64,000 nt of DNA from Arthrobacter sp. Soc17.1.1.1 (GTDB taxonomy: Bacteria > Actinomycetota > Actinomycetes > Actinomycetales > Micrococcaceae): assembly GCF_036867195.1 (NCBI RefSeq), contig NZ_JBAJII010000001.1, forward strand, positions 2,418,001 through 2,482,000. Direction: 5' to 3'. The position numbers and the translations under genes were made by a program. Of this stretch, positions 35,078-44,172 are shown piece by piece; positions within the stretch are counted from its first letter, which is position 1, and every line of letters begins with the position of its first letter. Below the pieces are notes generated by a model. The model had not been told where the DNA came from and made no database searches. It worked only from the letters and a program-made list of their open reading frames with translations.

Positions 35078-35875
35078 TCACACCGTGTACGAGACCCCGG
35101 CGACGGCGACCGCGAGATGCCCCTCGTAGCTCTCCCGGGCCTCGCTGACGGCCACGTTCGCGTCGTTCCAGACCGGGAGGTGGGTCAGCAGCAGCCGCTT
35201 GGCGGACGCGCGCGTGGCGACGTCGCCCGCCCGCTTGCCCGTGAGGTGCACGCCGGTGATGGCGTCGTCGCGTCCCTCGTGGAAGGCGGCCTCGCACAGG
35301 AAGACGTCGGCGTCCTTGGCCGCGTCCACCAGTCCGTCGCACGCGTCGGTGTCCCCCGAGTACGTGAGGACGTGGGGGCGGGATCCCCCCTGCCCGTCCG
35401 CCTCGGTCACCTCGACGCGCAGCGCGTACGCCTCCTCGATGGGGTGCAGCACGCGATACGGGGTGATGGTGAACGGTCCCACCGACACCCCGGAGCGGTC
35501 CTCCCACGACCGGAAGTCGAAGTCCTCGTGCATCCCGGGATCGAGCTCGAGTCCGTAGGCGCTGGCCATCCGGTCCGCGGTCGCCGCGGGACCCCAGACG
35601 GGGATGCGGGGCAGGCCCCACCCCGAGGGGTCCCAGTGGACGGCGACGTGGAGCCCGCACAGGTCCATGCAGTGGTCGGGGTGCAGGTGGGACAGGAACA
35701 CGGCGTCGATCTCGCGCAGGTCCATGTAGCGCTGCAGCGCCCCGAGGGAGCCGTTGCCGAGATCGAGGAGGATCCGCCAGGTGCGCCCCTCCCACTCGGC
35801 GCTCAGCAGGTAGCAGGACGCCGGGGACTGCGGGCCGGGGAAGGACCCGCTGCAGCCCACGATGGTGAGCTTCAT
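35078..35875 (-). CDS. MBL-fold metallo-hydrolase
   Basis: A 265-aa metallo-beta-lactamase-fold enzyme. The zinc motif is [14 protein letters not shown] (H-x-H-x-D-H), with further ligands in [12 protein letters not shown] (Asp) and HLPVWND (His). It opens with [20 protein letters not shown], typical of the actinobacterial protein encoded next to murI and rph. Such proteins resemble tRNase Z but lack its exosite, and have been linked to cyclic nucleotide or peptidase activity in relatives; the substrate here is unknown. Its ATG overlaps the murI stop (ATGA). Confidence 0.9.
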   Translation of the reverse strand: MKLTIVGCSGSFPGPQSPASCYLLSAEWEGRTWRILLDLGNGSLGALQRYMDLREIDAVFLSHLHPDHCMDLCGLHVAVHWDPSGWGLPRIPVWGPAATADRMASAYGLELDPGMHEDFDFRSWEDRSGVSVGPFTITPYRVLHPIEEAYALRVEVTEADGQGGSRPHVLTYSGDTDACDGLVDAAKDADVFLCEAAFHEGRDDAITGVHLTGKRAGDVATRASAKRLLLTHLPVWNDANVAVSEARESYEGHLAVAVAGVSYTV

Positions 35876-36780
35876 GCGGGCGGGAATCCGGCGGCGATCA
35901 TCTCGGGCGTGATCCGCGCGAGGCTGCCGGTCGGGTACTGGGCGGCGACATGGTCGACGTGCTGGACACTGAGGACCTCGGGACCGAGGAAACGCCGGGC
36001 GAGCACCTCGAAGCCGGCGGCGTCCCCCGTGGCGATGAAGCGGTGCGAGCCGGGCGCCGTGGTGTCCCGCTCCAGGCCGTGCGAGACGAGCGCCCGGTAC
36101 ACGTCCTTGGCGGTCTCCTCCGCGCTGGACACGAGCGTCACGCCGTCGCCCATGACGTAGGAGATGACACCGGTGAGCAGCGGGTAGTGGGTGCACCCGA
36201 GCACGAGCGTGTCCACGTCCGCGTCCTTCAGCGGTGCGAGGTACTCCTCCGCCGTCCTCAGGAGCGCCGGACCGCCGGTGATGCCGGCCTCCACGAACTC
36301 GACGAACGCCGGGCAGGCCACGGAGGTGAGCTCGAGGTGGGGGGCGGCGGCGAAGGTGTCGTCGTAGGCGCGGGAGCCCACCGTGGCGCTCGTGCCGATG
36401 ACGCCGATCCGGCCCGAGCGGGTGGCTGCCACAGCCCGGCGCACGGCCGGCTGGATGACCTCGATCACCGGGATGCCGTAGCGGGCCGTGTAGCGCTCGC
36501 GGGCGTCGCGGAGGACGGCGGCGGACGCCGAGTTGCAGGCGATGACGAGGAGCTTCACGCCGGAGTCGACCAGTTCGTCCATCACGCCGAGCGCGTGGGC
36601 GCGAACGCGGGCGATGGGGAGCGGCCCGTACGGACCGTTCGCCGTGTCGCCGACGTACATGATCGACTCGTGCGGGAGCTGGTCGATGACGGCTCGGGCG
36701 ACTGTGAGTCCCCCGACTCCGGAGTCGAAGATGCCGATGGGCGCTTCGCTGCGGTCGGGGTTCGCTGGCTCTGGGCTCAT
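35872..36780 (-). CDS. murI: Glutamate racemase
   Basis: A 302-aa cofactor-independent racemase making D-glutamate for peptidoglycan. The catalytic cysteines sit in [13 protein letters not shown] and [28 protein letters not shown] and [12 protein letters not shown] are standard motifs. ATG 36780 has GGAGG upstream and gives a normal-length protein. It is transcribed with the MBL gene (4-nt overlap). Confidence 0.96.
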   Translation of the reverse strand: MSPEPANPDRSEAPIGIFDSGVGGLTVARAVIDQLPHESIMYVGDTANGPYGPLPIARVRAHALGVMDELVDSGVKLLVIACNSASAAVLRDARERYTARYGIPVIEVIQPAVRRAVAATRSGRIGVIGTSATVGSRAYDDTFAAAPHLELTSVACPAFVEFVEAGITGGPALLRTAEEYLAPLKDADVDTLVLGCTHYPLLTGVISYVMGDGVTLVSSAEETAKDVYRALVSHGLERDTTAPGSHRFIATGDAAGFEVLARRFLGPEVLSVQHVDHVAAQYPTGSLARITPEMIAAGFPPA

Positions 36781-36883
36781 GATCCTCCGAGAATATGACC
36801 TGACGCCTGCGAAAACTATTCGCCGATCCGTGGGTTTTGTCACAGCCCCGCGCCCGCGGGTCGCACGCGGGCGCCGTCGTGCC

Positions 36884-37459
36884 TCAGCGCTGCAGCCGGG
36901 CGGCCTTCAGCATGGCCTGCACGAGTGACTCCTGGAGCCACGTGATGAAGTTGTACACGAGCGCGAGGTAGGACTCGACGTCGTCCACGTCCTTGGAGTC
37001 CGCGACGTCGTGCAGACGTTCGGCGTCCTCCTCCGTCTCGATGGCAAGGCGGTCGGCGAGGACCAGCCGCACGTCGTTGAGCGCCTGGGCGAGGAGGCGT
37101 GCCTGCTCGTCGCCCAGGGTGATGGGGTTCGACTCGATCGCCAGGGCGCTGCTGCGCAGGGCGCCGATCTTCTGCTCCCGCAGGGACCGTTCCGTGAGGC
37201 GCCGGAAGGCGAGCGCCTCGTCGTCGTCCCCGCGCACGGCGTCGGGCAGGAGGCGCCGGACGGCCGAGTCGTCGGGAGCCGTCGCCTCCGCGTCCGCACC
37301 GGACATGCCGACGATCGCGGCCAGGGGGTCATCGCTCGGGCCCGTCTCGGGTTCGAGCATCGAGATGACGTCGTCGAGCAGGGCGCCGAGGAGGCGCGCC
37401 TCACCCGGCTCCAGCGCGCCGGTGATGCCGCGGCGCGTCGATTTGAACGGTTTCGCCAT
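36884..37459 (-). CDS. DUF2017 family protein
   Basis: A 191-aa soluble, helix-rich protein of unknown function found in actinobacteria next to clpS and murI. Visible stretches include [21 protein letters not shown] near the N-terminus, [20 protein letters not shown] and a C-terminal [20 protein letters not shown] 37459 gives the typical MAKPF start. It lies 5 nt downstream of clpS, so it is co-transcribed. A link to ClpS-dependent proteolysis is suggested only by position. Confidence 0.85.
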   Translation of the reverse strand: MAKPFKSTRRGITGALEPGEARLLGALLDDVISMLEPETGPSDDPLAAIVGMSGADAEATAPDDSAVRRLLPDAVRGDDDEALAFRRLTERSLREQKIGALRSSALAIESNPITLGDEQARLLAQALNDVRLVLADRLAIETEEDAERLHDVADSKDVDDVESYLALVYNFITWLQESLVQAMLKAARLQR

Positions 37460-37464
37460 CGGGC

Positions 37465-37773
37465 CTACTCGCTTCCGCTCTTCTCGAAGGTGGCCCACAG
37501 TCCGTAGGAGTGCAGTGCGACGGTGTCCTGCTCCACCTTCTCGCGGCTGCCGGAGACGACGGCGGAACGGCCCTGCTCGTGGACCTCGAGCATCAGCGTG
37601 CGCGCCTTCGCCTCGCTGTACCCGAAGTACGTCTGGAAGACGTAGCTCACGTAGCTCATGAGATTCACGGGGTCGTTCCAGACCACCACGACCCAGGGCT
37701 GGTCCAGGTCGGTCTTCTCGGCCGTCCGCACCTCTTCCAGGGTGTCGGTGCCGGTTGCAAAGCCTACGGTCAT
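37465..37773 (-). CDS. clpS: ATP-dependent Clp protease adaptor ClpS
   Basis: A 102-aa N-degron adaptor that delivers proteins with destabilising N-terminal residues to ClpC/ClpA-ClpP. The core PWVVVVWNDPVNLMSYVSYV, FGYSEAKARTLMLEVHEQG and VEQDTVALHSYGLWAT matches the family; the N-D-x-V-N ligand-site segment is intact. The start is 6 nt after a TAGAAT -10 box. Confidence 0.95.
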   Translation of the reverse strand: MTVGFATGTDTLEEVRTAEKTDLDQPWVVVVWNDPVNLMSYVSYVFQTYFGYSEAKARTLMLEVHEQGRSAVVSGSREKVEQDTVALHSYGLWATFEKSGSE

Positions 37774-37779
37774 CCCCTC

Positions 37780-37785
37780 ATTCTA
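37780..37785 (-). promoter_or_regulatory. -10 element for leaderless clpS-DUF2017 mRNA
   Basis: TAGAAT on the minus strand, with 6 nt before the clpS ATG. Confidence 0.5.
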
Positions 37786-37837
37786 GGTGGCATCCACCGG
37801 GCCTGCTGGCCGGGTACTCACACCCCGGGCGTCCCGC

Positions 37838-37843
37838 TATCGT
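37838..37843 (+). promoter_or_regulatory. -10 element for pncB-pncA
   Basis: TATCGT ends 7 nt before the GTG start at 37851, suggesting a leaderless transcript. Confidence 0.45.
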
Positions 37844-37850
37844 TTCAAGG

Positions 37851-39221
37851 GTGACCAACGCCCCCACCACCGACCCGCCCGCCGCCGGTGCGGCGCCTGC
37901 CGCCGCGAACACGCCGAACAGCGCGCTCTTCACCGACCAGTACGAGCTCACCATGCTGCAGGCCTCGCTGCACTCGGGCGCAGCCCATCGCCGCTCGGTC
38001 TTCGAGGCCTTCGCCCGCCGCCTCCCGGCCGGCCGGCGCTACGGCGTCGTCGCCGGGACTGGACGGCTCCTGGAGGCGCTGTCCACGTTCCGGTTCGACG
38101 ACGCGCAGCTCGCATTCCTCAGCGACCACCACATCGTGGACGACACCACGCTCTCCTGGCTCGCGGGATTCCGTTTCACCGGCTCCATCTCGGGCTACGC
38201 GGAGGGTGAGGCGTACTTCCCCAACTCGCCCATCCTGACGGTCGAGTCCACCTTCGCGGAGGCATGCATCCTCGAGACGCTCATCCTCTCGATCCTCAAC
38301 CACGACAGCGCCATCGCCTCCGCGGCGTCACGCATGACCGGTGCTGCCGCCGGGCGGCCCTGCATCGAGATGGGTTCGCGCCGCACCCACGAGGAGGCCG
38401 CCGTCGCCGCGGCCCGGTCCGCCATCATCGGCGGTTTCGCGAGCACGTCGAACCTGGAGGCGGGCCGGAGGTACGGCCTCCCGACGGTCGGCACGGCCGC
38501 GCACTCCTTCACGCTCCTGCACGATTCCGAGCGGGCGGCGTTCGAGGCGCAGGTCGCCGCGCTCGGCCGGGGCACCTCGCTCCTCGTGGACACGTACGAC
38601 GTCGAGCAGGGCGTCCGCACGGCCGTGGAGGTGGCCGGCCCCGAGCTGGGAGCCGTGCGCCTGGACTCCGGCGACCTCGTGGCGCAGGCCCGCTGGGTGC
38701 GGCAGCTCCTGGACGACCTCGGGAACCACACCACCAAGATCGTGGTGACCTCCGACCTGGACGAGTTCGCCATCGGGCTGCTCGCCTCGGCCCCGGTGGA
38801 CTCCTACGGGGTCGGCACGTCCCTCGTCACCGGGTCCGGCGCCCCGACCGCGGGCATGGTCTACAAGCTCGTGAGCCGGCAGGACGACGACGGTACCTTC
38901 ATCTCCGTGGCGAAGGCGGCGAAGAACAAGGCGTCCGTCGGCGGGCTGAAGCAGGCGATGCGGCGGCTCGACGAACACGGCGTCGCCCGGGCCGAGGTCG
39001 TCGGCATCGGCATCAGCCCGGTCAACGACGGCGACGACCGTCCGCTCGTGCAGCAGTTCATGAAGGACGGCGTCGTCCTCGACGGCTGGACCGGCCCGGA
39101 GGCCGTGCTCCGCGCCGCGAAGCACCACACCCGTTCCATCGCCGAGCTCCCGGGGGCCGTCCGGCGCCTGCAGCGCGGCGAACCCGTCATCCCCACCGAG
39201 TACGAGGAGGCAGCATCATGA
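37851..39221 (+). CDS. pncB: Nicotinate phosphoribosyltransferase
   Basis: A 456-aa NAD salvage enzyme joining nicotinate and PRPP with ATP to give nicotinate mononucleotide. Visible motifs: LFTDQYELTMLQASL, FEAFARRLPAGRRYGVVAG, EMGSRRTHEEAAVAAARSA, GTAAHSF with the phospho-acceptor His, VRLDSGDLVAQARWVR and a GVGTSLVTG segment. The first 20 residues are Pro/Ala-rich. GTG 37851 is chosen because a -10 box lies 7 nt upstream and the family core begins soon after. It is coupled to pncA. Confidence 0.94.
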   Translation: MTNAPTTDPPAAGAAPAAANTPNSALFTDQYELTMLQASLHSGAAHRRSVFEAFARRLPAGRRYGVVAGTGRLLEALSTFRFDDAQLAFLSDHHIVDDTTLSWLAGFRFTGSISGYAEGEAYFPNSPILTVESTFAEACILETLILSILNHDSAIASAASRMTGAAAGRPCIEMGSRRTHEEAAVAAARSAIIGGFASTSNLEAGRRYGLPTVGTAAHSFTLLHDSERAAFEAQVAALGRGTSLLVDTYDVEQGVRTAVEVAGPELGAVRLDSGDLVAQARWVRQLLDDLGNHTTKIVVTSDLDEFAIGLLASAPVDSYGVGTSLVTGSGAPTAGMVYKLVSRQDDDGTFISVAKAAKNKASVGGLKQAMRRLDEHGVARAEVVGIGISPVNDGDDRPLVQQFMKDGVVLDGWTGPEAVLRAAKHHTRSIAELPGAVRRLQRGEPVIPTEYEEAAS

Positions 39222-39841
39222 CGCGCGCATTGATCATCGTGGACGTGCAGAACGACTTCTGCGAGGGCGGGTCCCTCGCCGTGCGGGGCGGCGCGCAGGT
39301 CGCGGCCGACATCAGCGACCACATCGACGGGCAGGCGGCGTCCTACGACTACATCGTCGCCACGCAGGACTGGCACATCGACCCCGGCGCCCACTTCTCC
39401 GAGGAGCCCGACTTCAAGGACTCGTGGCCGGTGCACTGCGTCGCGGACACGAAGGGTTCGGAGTTCCACCGCGACCTCGACACGGAGAGCATCGACGCCG
39501 TGTTCCGGAAGGGCCAGTTCGAGGCCGCGTACTCGGGCTTCGAGGGCGTCAAGGCGCCCGACGACGAGGTCCCCACGGGCGACCAGAAGCTCGGCGGCGG
39601 CGCTGCAGAGGTCGACGAGGACCCGATGACGCTCGACGACTGGCTGCAGGACCACGAGGTGGACGACGTCGTGATCGCGGGCCTCACCACCGACTACTGC
39701 GTGCGGGCGACCGCGCTGGACGCGATCCAGGCCGGCTACGGCGTCACGGTGCTGGTGGATCTCGTCCGGGGCGTGCACGACGACAAAGCCGAGCAGGCGC
39801 TCGAGGAACTGGAGGCCGCCGGCGTCGAGCTGGCGGGTTAG
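39218..39841 (+). CDS. pncA: Nicotinamidase
   Basis: A 207-aa isochorismatase-fold amidase converting nicotinamide to nicotinate, the substrate of PncB. The catalytic Asp is in IIVDVQNDFCEGGSLAV, the Lys in FRKGQFEAAYSGF and the Cys in TTDYCVRATALDA. The metal ligands are in ATQDWHIDPGAHFSE (D-x-H...H). The start overlaps the pncB stop as ATGA. Homologous enzymes also activate pyrazinamide. Confidence 0.95.
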   Translation: MTRALIIVDVQNDFCEGGSLAVRGGAQVAADISDHIDGQAASYDYIVATQDWHIDPGAHFSEEPDFKDSWPVHCVADTKGSEFHRDLDTESIDAVFRKGQFEAAYSGFEGVKAPDDEVPTGDQKLGGGAAEVDEDPMTLDDWLQDHEVDDVVIAGLTTDYCVRATALDAIQAGYGVTVLVDLVRGVHDDKAEQALEELEAAGVELAG

Positions 39842-39855
39842 TCACCGGACGTAGA

Positions 39856-39886
39856 GAGGCCGGGCTGGTCGAACCAGCCCGGCCTC
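39856..39886. terminator. Bidirectional terminator between pncA and helicase gene
   Basis: A perfect 14-bp stem (39856-39869 with 39873-39886) with a 3-nt loop, 15 nt after the pncA stop and 28 nt from the convergent helicase stop. Confidence 0.85.
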
Positions 39887-39914
39887 CGCCGTATCGGTAC
39901 CGTCCGTACCGTTC

Positions 39915-41690
39915 CTACTTCTTGCCGATGAACCAGTCCTGCAGCTTCTGCAGGCGGCGCTGGAGCTGGTCCTCGTTGGCCTGGGCGACGGCGGGTCCGC
40001 CGCACTGCTTCCGCAGCTCGGTGTGCACCTGGCCGTGCGGCATGCCGGTGCGGGCGGCCCAGGCCGAGACGTTCTTCGCGAGCTGGCCGCGCAGCTCGGT
40101 GAGCTGCCGGTGGTCCACCACGAGCGGTTCGGCGGGCGCCGCCGCGGGCCTCGCCTTGCGGCGCGTCTGCTGCTCCTGCTGGCGCTGGCGCAGCAGCTGG
40201 CCCACCTGGTCGGCGTCGAGCAGCCCGGGGATGCCGAGGAAGTCGAGCTCCTCCTCGCTGCCCATCTCGCCGCCGGTGCCGAACTCGCCGCCGTCGAACA
40301 GGACGCGGTCGAAGGACGCCTGCGATTCCAGCGCCTCGAACTTCTGCTTGGTCAGGGAGTCCGACGCCTTGTCCTCGCGGTTCGCGGCCTCCATGAGCCC
40401 GTCCTCGAGGCCGAAGCCCTCGTCGTCCTTCTCGGGCCGGTCGAGGGCGTGGTCGCGTTCGAGCTCGAGCTGGTTGGCCAGTGCCATGAGGTTCGGTACG
40501 GAGGGCAGGAAGATCGACGCCGTCTCGCCGCGCCGACGGGCCCGCACGTAGCGTCCGACGGCCTGGGCGAAGAACAGCGGGGTCGCGGTGGAGGTGGCGT
40601 AGACGCCGACGGCGAGGCGCGGGACGTCGACGCCCTCGGACACCATGCGCACGGCGACCATCCACCGCTTCTCGCCCGCGGAGAACTCCTCGATCTTCGA
40701 GGACGCCTTCGCGTCGTCGGACAGGATCACGGTCGGGGACTCCCCCGTGATCCGCTTGAGCTGCCCGGCATAGGCTCGCGCGTCGTCGTGGTCCGTCGCG
40801 ATGACGAGCCCGCCGGCGTCGTGCACCGTCCGCCGCACCTCGGTGAGCCGCTTGTCGGCGGCGGCGAGGACGGCCGGGATCCATTCGCCGGCCGGGTTGA
40901 GCGCCGTCCGCCAGGCCTGCGCGGTGATGTCCTTGGTCACGGCGGCCTCGCCGAGCGACGCGGCCATCTCCTCGCCCCCGCTGGTGCGCCAGCGCATCTG
41001 GCCGGAGTACGCCATGAACATGACCGGACGCACCACGTGGTCACGGAGGGCCTGGCCGTAGCCGTAGGTGTAGTCGGCGCGGGACCGGCGGATGCCGTCG
41101 CGGTCCTCCGCGTACTCGACGAACGGGATCGCCGCGGTGTCCGACCGGAAGGGCGTGCCGGTGAGGGCGAGGCGCCGCGCGGCCGGTTCGAAGGCCTCCC
41201 GGATGCCGTCGCCCCAGGACAGTGCGTCGCCGCCGTGGTGGATCTCGTCGAGGATCACGAGGGTACGGGCGGCCTCCGTCTTCGCGCGGTGCAGCATGGG
41301 CTTGCTGGCCACCTGCGCGTACGTCACGGCGACGCCGATGAAGGCTCCGCCGTGGCGGCCGTCCGCGTTCTTGAAGTTGGGGTCGATCGCGAGGCCGACC
41401 TTCGCGGCGGCGTCGGCCCACTGCCGCTTGAGGTGGTCCGTGGGGGCGACGATCGTCACCCGGTTGACCACGCCGCGGTCGACGAGCTCGGTCGCCACGC
41501 GGAGGGCGAAGGTCGTCTTGCCTGCTCCGGGGGTGGCTACCGCGAGGAAATCGCTCGGGGACTCCTGGAAATACTTCTCCAGCGCTTCGCTCTGCCACTG
41601 GCGCAGCTTGGGGGCGGTCCCCCAGGCTGCGCGCTCCGGATATGCGGGGGGCAGGGCTGCGCCGGCACCGAACAGGGTGTCACTACTCAC
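39915..41690 (-). CDS. Superfamily 2 DEAD/DEAH-box helicase
   Basis: A 591-aa ATP-dependent helicase with two RecA-like domains. The Q-like region RQWQSEALEKYF, Walker A ATPGAGKTT (52-60), DEIHH (148-152), LTGTPFRS (motif III), VRMVSEGVDVPRL (motif V) and FFAQAVGRYVRARR (motif VI) are intact. The C-terminal 150 residues are charged and partly coiled. The layout resembles type III restriction/ERCC3-like (ResIII) helicases without an attached nuclease, common in actinobacterial chromosomes. GTG start overlaps the MFS stop (GTGA); a second GTG two codons later is possible. Its role in DNA repair is inferred only. Confidence 0.9.
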   Translation of the reverse strand: MSSDTLFGAGAALPPAYPERAAWGTAPKLRQWQSEALEKYFQESPSDFLAVATPGAGKTTFALRVATELVDRGVVNRVTIVAPTDHLKRQWADAAAKVGLAIDPNFKNADGRHGGAFIGVAVTYAQVASKPMLHRAKTEAARTLVILDEIHHGGDALSWGDGIREAFEPAARRLALTGTPFRSDTAAIPFVEYAEDRDGIRRSRADYTYGYGQALRDHVVRPVMFMAYSGQMRWRTSGGEEMAASLGEAAVTKDITAQAWRTALNPAGEWIPAVLAAADKRLTEVRRTVHDAGGLVIATDHDDARAYAGQLKRITGESPTVILSDDAKASSKIEEFSAGEKRWMVAVRMVSEGVDVPRLAVGVYATSTATPLFFAQAVGRYVRARRRGETASIFLPSVPNLMALANQLELERDHALDRPEKDDEGFGLEDGLMEAANREDKASDSLTKQKFEALESQASFDRVLFDGGEFGTGGEMGSEEELDFLGIPGLLDADQVGQLLRQRQQEQQTRRKARPAAAPAEPLVVDHRQLTELRGQLAKNVSAWAARTGMPHGQVHTELRKQCGGPAVAQANEDQLQRRLQKLQDWFIGKK

Positions 41691-43141
41691 GCCGGGACAG
41701 TACCTTCCATTGACTTGCTGGGGAGACCGGGGCCGTCATCGGATGACCTGGCCCCTCTCAGACCCGAAACTATACCCGCTGCCGTGAACACCCACAGAGC
41801 CAGCCAGATCGCAACAAACGTCGGTACGTGGCCGGGATCCGCGGGGTCGTGCAGGAGGGCGAACAGGGCTCCCGCACCGGCCGTCCCGGCCACGCCGCCG
41901 AGCTGGTCGGAGATCTGCAGGGCAGCCGAATTGCGTCCCTGCTCGGTGGGCGCGGAGAGTTTCAGCACCAGCACCGATGTACTCGAGAGCGTCATCCCCA
42001 TGGCGAATCCGGACACTCCCCACACCACGGCGAGCACCCACAGCGGGGCTTCCGTCGCGGTCGCGAGGGCGAATCCGCCGAGAGAGAGGGAGAGGATCGA
42101 CGACCCGGCGACCAGCAGCCACTTCCGGTTGAAGGTGACGCGCGCCTGCACGAAGGACCCCGCGCTCCAGCCGAGCGCCCCGGCGCTCAGCGTGAGGCCC
42201 GCGGTGCCCGGGTCGATGTCCCTGGAGCTCACGAGCATCAGGGGGATGAAGGCCTCGGTGCCGAAGAAGGCCACATTCACGATGCCGCGGGTGGCGATGA
42301 TGCTCGGCAGCCCGCGGGCGAGGACCAGGGCGCCCTTGGGCAGCAGCGGAGGCAGGACGAGGAGGGCGACGACGACGCCCACGACGGCGAGGGACACGAG
42401 GACCGCCACCGTCGCGGCGTCGGGGTCCTGCGTGTCGGCGAGCCGGACCACGGCCCACTGCGCGGCGAAGACACCGCCGGCCAGGGCGACCCCGCGGAGG
42501 ACGCGTCCCTTCGCCGGGCCGGCCTCGGCGGCTGCCATGGGACCGAGTCCCCGCGTCTTCGGCCACACGATGAGGACGGCTGCGATCACCACGGGCACGA
42601 CTCCGAGGAACACCCAGCGCCAGCCGACGTGCTGCGTCACGAAGCCGGCGACCACGGGTCCGATCAACGCCGGCAGCACCCACGCGGCGGCGAGCCAGCC
42701 GAACACGACCGGCTGGGCCGCGAGCGGGAAGGACCGCCCGATCACCACGTACACCGCCACGATCATGGAACCGCCGCCCAGGCCGGAGACGGCGCGGCCG
42801 ACCGTGACGAGCCAGAAATCCGGGGCCGCCCCCGCCAGGAGGAGTCCGAGGATCATGAGGGCCAGCCCGACGGCGAGGGCCGGGCGGGGTCCCTTGCGGT
42901 CGCACCAGGAACCGGCGACGACGGTCCCGAGCAGCGATGCCGTCAGGTACATGGAGAACGCCAGACCATAGCTCGACTCGCCGGAGAGTTCCTTCGCCAC
43001 CGAGGGCATGGCGGTGATGACGGCCATCGCCTCGAAGGCCGCGCAGGTGATGATGGCGAGGATGCCGATCGTGAGTGGGCGCAGCTCGGGCGACATCGCG
43101 CCGGCTGTCGCGGTCCCTGCCCTGTCGGAGGTCTTGCTCAT
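41687..43141 (-). CDS. MFS transporter
   Basis: A 484-aa major facilitator with about 14 membrane segments, as in the DHA2-like drug exporter group. TM1 begins PLTIGILAIITCAAFEAMAV. Motif A appears as GSWCDRKGPRPALAVG and the TM5-type motif as LPALIGPVVAGFVTQHVGWRWVF, which is characteristic of H+-antiport drug exporters. ATG 43141 has AGGTGAC upstream; the open frame continues through a repeat array but is not coding there. It ends in a 4-nt overlap with the helicase gene, an unusual pairing. Confidence 0.87.
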   Translation of the reverse strand: MSKTSDRAGTATAGAMSPELRPLTIGILAIITCAAFEAMAVITAMPSVAKELSGESSYGLAFSMYLTASLLGTVVAGSWCDRKGPRPALAVGLALMILGLLLAGAAPDFWLVTVGRAVSGLGGGSMIVAVYVVIGRSFPLAAQPVVFGWLAAAWVLPALIGPVVAGFVTQHVGWRWVFLGVVPVVIAAVLIVWPKTRGLGPMAAAEAGPAKGRVLRGVALAGGVFAAQWAVVRLADTQDPDAATVAVLVSLAVVGVVVALLVLPPLLPKGALVLARGLPSIIATRGIVNVAFFGTEAFIPLMLVSSRDIDPGTAGLTLSAGALGWSAGSFVQARVTFNRKWLLVAGSSILSLSLGGFALATATEAPLWVLAVVWGVSGFAMGMTLSSTSVLVLKLSAPTEQGRNSAALQISDQLGGVAGTAGAGALFALLHDPADPGHVPTFVAIWLALWVFTAAGIVSGLRGARSSDDGPGLPSKSMEGTVPA

Positions 43142-43150
43142 GTCACCTGT

Positions 43151-43322
43151 GTTCTGCTGGGTATCGGGCGTGGTTCTGGTGCGTCTCGCGCGCGTTTCTG
43201 CTGTGTCTCGCGCGTGGTACTGGTGCGTCTCGCGCGTGATTCTGGTGCGTCTCGCGCAGTCCTGCTCTGTATCGCGTGATTCTGGTGCGTCTCGCGTGTG
43301 GTTCTGGTGCGTCTCGCGCGTG
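43151..43322. repeat. Eight degenerate ~22-nt tandem repeats upstream of the MFS gene
   Basis: Units have the core TTCTGGTGCGTCTCGCG and lengths of 19-23 nt. The two units nearest the outer end match each other closely; those near the MFS start are more diverged. The array begins 9 nt before the MFS start, so the transcript leader or promoter must lie in it. Confidence 0.88.
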
Positions 43323-43664
43323 GCGGCGCACGGTGTTCCGGACTGCTTGATCAGCCGGTGTTCATGGGATCCGGCACGGGCGTGGCAGAAGCCGGCATGC
43401 GACAACACGCGTACACCCGTGTCGGCAGTCGTCGAACCCGAGCGATGTGCACGGAGTGGACGGGCGCGTGTTCCTCCGCTTCGCACGTGCTGTCGATCCG
43501 GCGTCGGCCCGGCTCGGCGTACGCCGGGCTGAAGGCATCCCCGTATCCCGGTATCCCGGTGAAGCCGGCGCCCGTCGGTCGGACATATGCCTACAGGGCC
43601 TGCCGTCGGTCGGATCTACCGTCGGATCTACCGTCGGCCGAACGTGCCGTCAGCGGGCCTGCCG
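43323..43664. other. Gene-poor stretch between MFS leader repeats and DUF3039 gene
   Basis: No ORF with an RBS or recognisable product, no tRNA and no obvious promoter was found. A minor repeat of GATCTACCGTCG/GGTCG-type words occurs at about 43585-43640. Open frames here look like GC-driven noise. Confidence 0.6.
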
Positions 43665-43964
43665 TCAGTCCTTGGGCTTGTCGTTGCCCGGGCGGAGACC
43701 GTTGTAGATCTCCTTGCACTCGGGGCAGACGGGGAACTTCTCGGGGTCCCGGCCGGGAGTCCACACCTTGCCGCAGAGTGCGATCACGGGTTCGCCGGTG
43801 AAGGCCGACTCCATGATCTTCTCCTTGCGGACGTAGTGGGCGAAGCGCTCGGCGTCACCGGGCTCCACCTCCTGGCGGAGTTCCTCACGCTCGATGGTCG
43901 CCGTGGAGCCCCCGGTGCCGGCATCGAGGGGATCGTTTGCGAAGGGATCTGCGGGCATAGTCAT
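43665..43964 (-). CDS. DUF3039 family protein, zinc-ribbon-like
   Basis: A 99-aa small cytosolic protein. A conserved core (FAHYVRKEKIMESAFTGEPV, then IALCGKVWTPGRDPEKFPVCPECKEIY) includes one Cys plus a CPEC pair, suggesting a zinc-binding or structural site; it is widespread in actinobacteria with unknown role. ATG 43964 lies 6 nt after a TAGACT -10 box, so it is probably leaderless. Confidence 0.85.
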   Translation of the reverse strand: MTMPADPFANDPLDAGTGGSTATIEREELRQEVEPGDAERFAHYVRKEKIMESAFTGEPVIALCGKVWTPGRDPEKFPVCPECKEIYNGLRPGNDKPKD

Positions 43965-43970
43965 GGCTCC

Positions 43971-43976
43971 AGTCTA
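43971..43976 (-). promoter_or_regulatory. -10 element for leaderless DUF3039 gene
   Basis: TAGACT on the minus strand, with 6 nt before the ATG. Confidence 0.5.
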
Positions 43977-44102
43977 TCGCCCGGGCGTCTGCGTCACAGG
44001 GGGTGGGCGAATGATCTCGCTGCTGAGTTCACCGGATCAAGAGGGCCACCGTTTACCGACCAATTGTTCATCTCTTTGTCCCTCGATTCGCTGCTCGGCA
44101 GG

Positions 44103-44111
44103 TTATCCACA
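44103..44111 (+). promoter_or_regulatory. Isolated DnaA-box-like 9-mer
   Basis: TTATCCACA, a perfect match to the classical DnaA box, 62 nt upstream of the HNH gene. No cluster of boxes is present, so this is not an origin and may be chance. Confidence 0.25.
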
Positions 44112-44172
44112 TAGTCGAACGACGTTATGGAGAGCCCTGATCCTGTCAGTGGCAGGCGGGAGAATAATGGGT

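Noticed and set aside
43151..43322. CRISPR array
   Set aside because: Repeats are contiguous and degenerate with no unique spacers of constant length, and no cas genes are in the window.
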